From Gammaproteobacteria bacterium (GTDB lineage Bacteria; Pseudomonadota; Gammaproteobacteria; Burkholderiales; Burkholderiaceae_C): DNA of 5,244 nucleotides. The stretch lies in NCBI GenBank assembly GCA_018903185.1, contig JAHIQV010000159.1:1-5244 (forward strand), written 5' to 3'. This document shows, in pieces, positions 1 to 5,244 of the stretch. Both the position numbers and the translations under genes were made by a program. The notes under the pieces are model-generated. The model was not told where the DNA came from, ran no database searches, and saw only the letters and a program-made list of their open reading frames with translations. Every line of letters begins with the position of its first letter. Position 1 is the stretch's first letter.

Positions 1-1
1 C

Positions 2-790
<789 letters not shown>

Positions 791-797
791 CAACCAG

Positions 798-825
798 AAA
801 CCGTTGATCTGTCACGGTTTTTTTT
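798..825 (+). terminator. Intrinsic terminator of the glrR-like gene
   Basis: AAACCGT (798-804) pairs with ACGGTTT (814-820) across a 9-nt loop. An unbroken T run covers 818-825, so five Ts follow the stem. It begins 7 bp after the regulator stop codon, the expected place for a Rho-independent terminator. The stem is only moderately GC-rich, so efficiency is uncertain. It sits between the two enhancer sites and would separate regulator transcription from opgG. Confidence 0.72.
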
Positions 826-841
826 CCAGCACCCGCCTGCC

Positions 842-859
842 TGTCGCCGATCGACGACA
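842..859. promoter_or_regulatory. GlrR-type enhancer site 2 (TGTC-N10-GACA)
   Basis: TGTCGCCGATCGACGACA is an exact TGTC-N10-GACA match and nearly a full palindrome: TGTCG and CGACA arms around a CGATCG core, 16 of 18 positions symmetric. Its centre is 67 bp from that of site 1 and about 130 bp upstream of the predicted opgG transcription start, within the usual range for sigma-54 enhancers. Two exact copies of an eight-base gapped motif within about 85 bp are very unlikely by chance. Binding by the adjacent regulator is inferred. Confidence 0.75.
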
Positions 860-861
860 AA

Positions 862-906
862 AACCGGTATCCGGGACCTTCCCGAAAACGCCCAACCGGT
901 CGATCG
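862..906. repeat. Cluster of short palindromes between enhancer site 2 and the IHF site
   Basis: Two direct copies of AACCGGT (862-868 and 894-900), each containing the palindrome ACCGGT, flank a perfect inverted repeat CGGGA-CCT-TCCCG (872-884). A second CGATCG, also found in the core of enhancer site 2, follows at 901-906. No known operator is recognised. These could be binding sites for another regulator, or chance in a short GC-rich stretch. Confidence 0.3.
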
Positions 907-922
907 CATCAAAATCGATTCA

Positions 923-935
923 TAACCAGTTGATT
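923..935 (-). promoter_or_regulatory. Perfect IHF consensus site
   Basis: On the minus strand the sequence reads AATCAACTGGTTA, a full match to the IHF consensus WATCAA-N4-TTR. It lies in the most AT-rich part of the window, followed on the plus strand by TTAAAAGG and a T run. Its centre is about 52 bp upstream of the predicted transcription start, between enhancer site 2 and the -24/-12 element. That is where IHF typically bends DNA to bring an enhancer-bound activator onto sigma-54 polymerase. Confidence 0.68.
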
Positions 936-954
936 TAAAAGGTTTTTTCAGACC

Positions 955-969
955 TGGCACAGGGTTTGC
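955..969 (+). promoter_or_regulatory. Sigma-54 (RpoN) -24/-12 promoter of opgGH
   Basis: TGGCACAGGGTTTGC matches the RpoN core TGGCAC-N5-TTGC at every fixed position, with the invariant GG (956-957) and GC (968-969) exactly 12 bp apart. Taking C969 as -12 puts +1 at about 981, one base before the opgG ATG. It is the only convincing promoter I see in this intergenic region; no good sigma-70 -35/-10 pair was found. The upstream IHF site and paired enhancers, and a sigma-54 activator gene next door, make a functional element likely. Confidence 0.8.
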
Positions 970-981
970 CCTTATCCAGGC

Positions 982-2550
982 ATGCCCATTGATTTCAGAC
1001 CGCTTCCAGCGCCCCGCATCCAGCGCAGCCGATCCCTGCTGATCGCGCTGCTCACCATGCTGGCCGCGGCTTCCGCGCAGGCCCAGGGCTTTGACTGGAA
1101 CACCCTCAGCCAGCTGGCCCGGACCCGCGCGCAGGCACCCTACAGCGCAAACAGCGACAAACTGCCTGCGGACCTCGCCGCCCTGGATTACGACCAGATG
1201 CGGTTCATCCGCTTCCGGGAAGACCAGTCCACCTGGCGCACGCAAAGCCTGCCTTTCGAAGCCCAGTACTTCCACCTCGGCCTGTACCAGACACAACCCG
1301 TTCGCATCCACGAAATCACACCCGATGGCGTGAAGGACCTGCCCTTCCGGCGTGAACTGTTTGAATACGGGCGCAACGTGGTGGATCCCAGTCAGTGGGG
1401 CGACCTCGGCTTTGCCGGGTTCCGGCTGCTGCACCCACTGAACGAACCGGCCAAGAAAGACGAACTCGTCGCCTTTCTCGGTGCGAGCTACTTCCGGGCG
1501 CTCGGCGCCGGCCAGCAGTACGGCCTGTCGGCCCGTGGCCTCGCCATCGACACCGTGGGCGGCAGCGGCGAAGAGTTCCCGCGCTTCACCGAGTTCTGGC
1601 TGGAGCGCCCGGCGGCGGACGCGAAGCAGATCACGGTCTACGCCCTGCTGGAATCGCCGCGCAGCACCGGCGCCTACCGCTTCGTGCTGCGTCCGGGCGC
1701 CCAGACCACCGTGACCGTGCACGCCCGGGTTTACCTGCGCCCAGGCTCGGCGCCGGTGAACACGCTCGGCCTGGCCCCGCTGACCAGCATGTTCCTGTTT
1801 GGCGAGAACCAGCCCAGCGCCACCGACTTTCGTCCGGAAGTCCACGACTCGGACGGCCTGATGATGGTCACCGGGGACGGCGAGTGGCTGTGGCGCCCGC
1901 TGCAGAACCCGCGCCAGCTGGTGGTGAGTTCGTTCGCCATGCAACAGCCGCGCGGCTTCGGCCTGATGCAGCGCGACCGCAGCTTCGCCAGCTACGAAGA
2001 CGTGGAAGCCCGCTACGAGCGCCGCCCCAGCGCCTGGATCCAGCCGCTGGGCGACTGGGGTGCCGGCCGCGTGGAACTGGTGCAGTTGCCCACGCCCGAC
2101 GAAACACACGACAACATCGTCGCCTACTGGGTGCCCGCCACCCTGCCCGCGCCCGGCGAACCCTTTGAGTACGCCTACGAGCTGGCCTGGCAGGGCGACA
2201 CGCCACAGCGCCCCCCTTCCGCCTGGGTCACCCAGAGCCGCCGCGGCTACGGCTACACCAAGCTGAGCGTCAGCGAACAGGCGCGCCAGCCCCAGTACGT
2301 GCTCGACTTCACCGGTCCGGCGCTGGACAACCTGCCCGCAGACGCCCCGGTGCGCGCAGTGGTGAGCGCCGACGCCAACGGCCGGGTCCTCGAAGCCCTG
2401 GCCTACCCCAATCCGGCCACGCGCACCTGGCGCGTGACCCTGCGCGTGGAACGCATCGACCCGGACCGCCCGGTCGAGCTGCGCGCCTTTCTCCAACACC
2501 AGAACGACACCTTGAGCGAAACATGGACACAACTACTCCTGCCCGAGTGA
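982..2550 (+). CDS. opgG: Periplasmic glucan biosynthesis protein OpgG (MdoG)
   Basis: The 522-residue product belongs to the OpgG/OpgD family (E. coli OpgG is 511 aa). These periplasmic proteins act on the beta-1,2-glucan backbone delivered by OpgH, and the family has been reclassified as glycoside hydrolase GH186. A Sec signal is visible: basic segment with R12, R15 and R17, hydrophobic core 19-30, and an A-Q-A cleavage site near 34/35. There is no twin-arginine motif, which favours OpgG over the Tat-exported OpgD. The mature protein starts GFDWNTLSQLA. Conserved segments include FRFREDQSTWR, FPRFTEFWLERP, MFLFGEN, HDSDGL (288-293), WLWRPL, WIQPLGDWGAG and ETHDNIVAYW (374-383). D289 and D377 have the spacing I recall for the OpgD acid/base pair, but this is tentative. 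A large N-terminal beta-sandwich is followed by a smaller Ig-like domain from about residue 400. ATG 982 is the first in-frame start after the stop at 931; the next Met (1057) would delete most of the signal. No clear Shine-Dalgarno precedes it. Confidence 0.95.
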   Translation: MPIDFRPLPAPRIQRSRSLLIALLTMLAAASAQAQGFDWNTLSQLARTRAQAPYSANSDKLPADLAALDYDQMRFIRFREDQSTWRTQSLPFEAQYFHLGLYQTQPVRIHEITPDGVKDLPFRRELFEYGRNVVDPSQWGDLGFAGFRLLHPLNEPAKKDELVAFLGASYFRALGAGQQYGLSARGLAIDTVGGSGEEFPRFTEFWLERPAADAKQITVYALLESPRSTGAYRFVLRPGAQTTVTVHARVYLRPGSAPVNTLGLAPLTSMFLFGENQPSATDFRPEVHDSDGLMMVTGDGEWLWRPLQNPRQLVVSSFAMQQPRGFGLMQRDRSFASYEDVEARYERRPSAWIQPLGDWGAGRVELVQLPTPDETHDNIVAYWVPATLPAPGEPFEYAYELAWQGDTPQRPPSAWVTQSRRGYGYTKLSVSEQARQPQYVLDFTGPALDNLPADAPVRAVVSADANGRVLEALAYPNPATRTWRVTLRVERIDPDRPVELRAFLQHQNDTLSETWTQLLLPE

Positions 2551-4520
2551 GCGCCCCCTTGAGTGGCCGCAGCCTGCTGCGTGAAGAACGCCACCCGAAC
2601 GCGGTGACGGCCCCGCCGGTCAACCGCGGGTCCATGGCGCCACGCCCCTGGCGGGGCTTCTGGAACAGCATCGGCACCGCCGTGCTGGCCAGCGCCAGCC
2701 AGTGGTTGCCACCGCGCACGCCCAAGGTGCGCCCCAGCGAGCAACCAACACCACAGGCCTGGGAAATCGCGGCCAACCGGCGCCGCACGGTGTTCGTGTT
2801 GCTGACGCTGCTGAGCACGGCGCTGGCCGCCAGCCTGTACATCAGCGCCCAGCCGGAAGACGAAAACACCTGGCTGCAAACAGCCCAGCTGGTGCTGTTC
2901 GCCGTGTTGTCCGCCTGGGTGGTCACCGGCTTCGTGACCGCGCTCATGGGTTTCTGGGTACTGCTGCGCGGCGACCGCCACACCCTCACCGCTGCCTCGG
3001 TGCGCGATCACGCGCTGAACCCCGACGCACGCACCGCCATCATCATGCCCATCTGCAACGAAGATGTGGCCACCGTGTTCGCCGGTCTGCGCGCCACCTG
3101 CGAATCGCTCATTGGCACCGGCCACGCCAGCCAGTTCGACGTCTTCGTGCTGTCCGACAGTTACGACCCCGCCATCGCCGCCGCCGAGCGCAGCGCCTGG
3201 GAAGAACTTCGCGCGGCCCTGGCCGAGCAGCCCGGCCATCCGCCGATCGAGGTGTATTACCGCCTGCGTGAGCGCCGCACCCACCGCAAGGCGGGCAACG
3301 TGGCCGACTTCTGCCGCCGCTGGGGCAAGGACTACGACCACATGGTGGTGCTCGACGCCGACAGCGTCATGAGCGGCAGCTGCCTGGTGTCCATGGTCAA
3401 GCTGATGGACGCGAATCCGAGCGCCGGCATCATCCAGACCGCCACGCAGGCCATCGGTCACGCCACGCTGCACGCGCGCGCACAGCAGTTCGGTTCGCGT
3501 GTCACGGGCCGTCTGTTCACCCTCGGCATGCAGTTCTGGCAGCTCGGCGAGTCCCACTACTGGGGCCACAACGCCATCATCCGTGTCGAACCCTTCATGC
3601 AGCACTGCGCGCTGGCCCCGATCAAGGGCACGGGCGGCATGTCCGGCGGCATCATGTCGCACGATTTCGTTGAAGCGGCCCTGATGCGCCGCGCCGGCTA
3701 CCACGTGTGGCTGGTGTCCGACCTCACCGGCAGCTACGAGCAGCAGCCGCCCGATCTGCTGAGCGAGCTGCAGCGCGACCGCCGCTGGTGCCAGGGCAAC
3801 CTGCAGAACTCGCGCCTGATGGCCGAACCCGGCATCCACCGCGTGCACCGTTCCATGTTCGCCATCGGTGCCATGTCCTACCTGTCGGCCCCGATGTGGC
3901 TGGCCTTCCTGGCCTTCGGCACCGCCCTGTGTGTGGCCGACCCGAGCCAGCTGCCGGGCTGGTACGACACGTCCAGCGAACGCCTGGGTCTCTGGATCTG
4001 GACCCTGTGCCTGCTGTTCCTGCCCCGCGTGCTCGGCTTGCTGGCGGTGTTCCTCAAGGGCGAACAAAAAGGCTTCGGCGGCGCCGGCATCCTGCTGTCC
4101 AGCGCCTTGCTGGAGAGCGCCCTGGCCTTGCTTCAGGCGCCCATCCGCATGGTGGCGCACTCGCTGTTCGTGCTGGTCGCCGTCACCGGCATCCAGCTCG
4201 ACTGGAAGTCCCCGCCCCGGGAAGCGGTCGGCGTGGCCTGGCGCGGCGCGTTCGCCCAGCTGGCTCCGATCGCAGCCGTCATCGGCGTGCTGGTGTTCGG
4301 TGTGGCCTCGTTGAACATCGAAGCCCTGGTCTGGATGCTGCCGGTGACCCTGCCGCTGCTCCTGGCGGTGCCGTTCACCGTGGCCACCGGTCACGTCGCG
4401 CTCGGGTCCTGGATGCGCGCCCGAGGCGCCTTGCTGATCCCGGAAGAGTCGTGGTCACCGGCCGTGCTGCGCCGGGCCTGGCGCCACGCCTCGCGCCTGT
4501 CGCTGCTCAAAGCCGCCTGA
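2523..4520 (+). CDS. opgH: Inner-membrane glucan glucosyltransferase OpgH (MdoH)
   Basis: The 665-residue protein is a GT2-family processive glucosyltransferase that uses UDP-glucose to make and export the linear beta-1,2-glucan backbone of OPGs. Two membrane segments (about 86-107 and 119-145) precede a cytoplasmic catalytic domain containing IIMPICNED (173-181), VVLDADS with D278 and D280 as metal/UDP ligands, LGESHYWGHNAIIRV, SHDFVEAALMRRAG with D381 and E384 around the general base, and QRDRRWCQGN (417-426), the QxxRW-type acceptor motif with R418 in the Q position. About five more hydrophobic segments follow (about 445-470, 489-510, 522-555, 577-598, 602-625). E. coli OpgH is 847 aa. Here both the cytoplasmic N-terminus (about 85 aa before TM1) and the tail are short: the protein ends about 29 residues after LLIPEE. 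ATG 2523 overlaps opgG by 28 bp and has a weak GAG Shine-Dalgarno six bases upstream, implying translational coupling. A GTG at 2547, forming GTGA with the opgG stop, is a less likely start. Confidence 0.95.
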   Translation: MDTTTPARVSAPLSGRSLLREERHPNAVTAPPVNRGSMAPRPWRGFWNSIGTAVLASASQWLPPRTPKVRPSEQPTPQAWEIAANRRRTVFVLLTLLSTALAASLYISAQPEDENTWLQTAQLVLFAVLSAWVVTGFVTALMGFWVLLRGDRHTLTAASVRDHALNPDARTAIIMPICNEDVATVFAGLRATCESLIGTGHASQFDVFVLSDSYDPAIAAAERSAWEELRAALAEQPGHPPIEVYYRLRERRTHRKAGNVADFCRRWGKDYDHMVVLDADSVMSGSCLVSMVKLMDANPSAGIIQTATQAIGHATLHARAQQFGSRVTGRLFTLGMQFWQLGESHYWGHNAIIRVEPFMQHCALAPIKGTGGMSGGIMSHDFVEAALMRRAGYHVWLVSDLTGSYEQQPPDLLSELQRDRRWCQGNLQNSRLMAEPGIHRVHRSMFAIGAMSYLSAPMWLAFLAFGTALCVADPSQLPGWYDTSSERLGLWIWTLCLLFLPRVLGLLAVFLKGEQKGFGGAGILLSSALLESALALLQAPIRMVAHSLFVLVAVTGIQLDWKSPPREAVGVAWRGAFAQLAPIAAVIGVLVFGVASLNIEALVWMLPVTLPLLLAVPFTVATGHVALGSWMRARGALLIPEESWSPAVLRRAWRHASRLSLLKAA

Positions 4521-4533
4521 TCGCGGGTGGCGA

Positions 4534-4552
4534 GCCGGGCGGCTTGCCCGGC
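4534..4552. terminator. GC-rich hairpin in the convergent opgH/membrane-protein gap
   Basis: GCCGGGC (4534-4540) and GCCCGGC (4546-4552) form a perfect 7-bp GC stem with a 5-nt loop. It lies 13 bp after the opgH stop and 6 bp before the end of the convergent gene. Neither side has a U tract, so it is not a canonical intrinsic terminator. It could still pause polymerase or protect 3' ends for both genes. The gap is only 38 bp, so termination must occur here or inside the opposing gene. Confidence 0.45.
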
Positions 4553-4558
4553 CAGCGT

Positions 4559-5221
4559 TCAGGGCTTCGGTGATTGGAGATAACGCTCGTCGGACCAGGT
4601 CGCCAGCCATTGCGGCGCGAAGGCCACGAAGATGGCGCTGAACATGCCCGTCAGAAAGGCATCGCCCCAGGCCATGAGCCAGCGCGCCACCAGCGCCTGC
4701 TCGTGCGGGGCACCGCCAGCCCACTGCTGGGCGGCTTCCAGCAACACACCCGAAAGAAACACCGCCGCGGCGGTGCCGATAAAGCCCCGCCCCAGGGTGT
4801 AGACAAAAGGATTGGGCGGCAGCCAGCGGCGCAACAGCGCCCCGATACCCAGCGCCAGCGTGGCCGGCACCAGACCGATCCAGACCCATTGGGACAGCGC
4901 GGCAGCCGGATCCGAGTGGCCCAGCAGCCACACGGCCAGCACCACGCCCGAGAGCACCAGCACCGCCAGCGGCCAGCCCAGCATCAGAACCAGCAGGCAG
5001 GCGCCCGAGAGCTGCACCTGAAGGCCTTGCGGCATCTTCTGAGGCAACAGCCAGAGCCAGGGCAACAGGGCGAGCGCAGCCAGCGCGGGCGTGAGCAAGG
5101 GACCCGCCAGCATGCGCCAGGGGCGGAACCACAAAGCCATCACCATGCAGGCCAAGGCCAGCGCCATTTCGATACCAGTCAGCATGGGCAGGGAGTATGG
5201 GCCGCTGACCATTCCCCTCAC
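4559..5221 (-). CDS. Polytopic membrane protein, CbiM-like / COG3235-type predicted ECF transporter permease
   Basis: The product has up to 220 residues and is mostly hydrophobic, with about six or seven membrane segments (approximately 16-32, 38-60, 70-100 as one or two passes, 111-130, 144-164, 181-202). The pattern LRRWLPPNPFVYTLGRGFIG (129-148), then AWGDAFLTGM (184-193), and the C-terminal QWLATWSDERYL (204-215) resemble proteobacterial proteins annotated as energy-coupling factor ABC transporter permease or predicted membrane protein. This family is distantly related to the cobalt/nickel component CbiM. The N-terminal histidine motif that binds metal in true CbiM is absent, and no ATPase or CbiQ-like partner is visible, so substrate and transport role are unknown. 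The longest start is GTG 5221. ATG 5212 has GAGGGG too close to be an ideal ribosome site, while ATG 5185 (MLTGIEM) places the first membrane segment at the N-terminus; the true start is unresolved. It is convergent with opgH, with no evident functional link. Confidence 0.7.
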   Translation of the reverse strand: MRGMVSGPYSLPMLTGIEMALALACMVMALWFRPWRMLAGPLLTPALAALALLPWLWLLPQKMPQGLQVQLSGACLLVLMLGWPLAVLVLSGVVLAVWLLGHSDPAAALSQWVWIGLVPATLALGIGALLRRWLPPNPFVYTLGRGFIGTAAAVFLSGVLLEAAQQWAGGAPHEQALVARWLMAWGDAFLTGMFSAIFVAFAPQWLATWSDERYLQSPKP

Positions 5222-5235
5222 TTGACTTCGGTCAA
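5222..5235. repeat. Perfect inverted repeat with TTCG loop at the 5' edge of the membrane-protein gene
   Basis: TTGAC-TTCG-GTCAA is a perfect 5-bp inverted repeat. On the plus strand RNA it closes a C(UUCG)G tetraloop, an exceptionally stable loop; on the minus strand the loop is CGAA. It directly abuts the longest possible start (GTG 5221) of the minus-strand gene. It may be an operator, a leader hairpin, or the end of a terminator from a gene beyond the window. No T run follows it on the plus strand. Confidence 0.4.
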
Positions 5236-5244
5236 CCCATGCCG

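Noticed and set aside
908..920. A second IHF-like sequence (ATCAAAATCGATT)
   Set aside because: It misses at least two fixed positions of WATCAA-N4-TTR in the correct spacing, while the neighbouring 923-935 site matches completely.
930..958. Possible sigma-70 promoter with TTGATT as -35
   Set aside because: No acceptable -10 hexamer lies 16-18 bp downstream (the bases are CCTGGC-like), and TTGATT is better explained as part of the IHF consensus.
2403..4394. Long minus-strand open frame of 663 codons opposite opgH
   Set aside because: It shows the same antisense effect. The product is His/Gln/Gly/Ala-rich with no family motifs, whereas the plus strand carries every OpgH motif.
3707..4573. 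Plus-strand 288-codon frame inside opgH, running past its stop
   Set aside because: It is an out-of-frame Arg/Ala/Pro-rich shadow of opgH with no motif or ribosome site.
4455..5132. Alternative minus-strand frame of 225 codons overlapping the membrane-protein gene
   Set aside because: The 4559-5221 frame gives a regular membrane-segment pattern and family-like motifs, while this one is Gly/Ala/Arg-rich and intrudes into the opgH end.

Overview
The window is GC-rich chromosomal DNA in which the third codon position is almost always G or C. Gene content and protein sequence suggest a betaproteobacterium, probably Burkholderiales and perhaps Comamonadaceae-like. That placement is inferred from recalled protein resemblance, not from a search. 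No mobile element, CRISPR array, tRNA or rRNA was seen.

Layout. (1) Positions 2-790 hold the 3' part of a sigma-54-dependent response regulator whose AAA+ and Fis-type HTH regions closely resemble GlrR (YfhA/QseF). (2) Positions 791-981 are a 191-bp intergenic region dense with regulatory signals. (3) Positions 982-2550 and 2523-4520 are opgG (mdoG) and opgH (mdoH), overlapping by 28 bp. They encode the periplasmic protein and inner-membrane glucosyltransferase that make osmoregulated periplasmic glucans (OPGs). (4) A short convergent gap carries a GC hairpin. (5) On the minus strand, 4559-5221 encodes a polytopic membrane protein resembling the CbiM-like/COG3235 'energy-coupling factor transporter permease' group. 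A small UUCG-loop hairpin lies at its 5' end.

The most notable result is the region between glrR and opgG. It has the full layout of an enhancer-dependent promoter: two exact TGTC-N10-GACA palindromes (775-792 and 842-859), which is the site known for enterobacterial GlrR; a perfect IHF consensus (923-935); and a sigma-54 -24/-12 element, TGGCAC-N5-TTGC (955-969). An intrinsic terminator for glrR (798-825) sits between the two enhancer sites. The simplest reading is that the GlrR-type regulator directly activates opgGH through sigma-54, with IHF bending the DNA, so that an envelope-sensing two-component system controls periplasmic glucan synthesis. The predicted transcription start (about 981) falls at the opgG ATG (982), so the opgG mRNA may be leaderless or nearly so.
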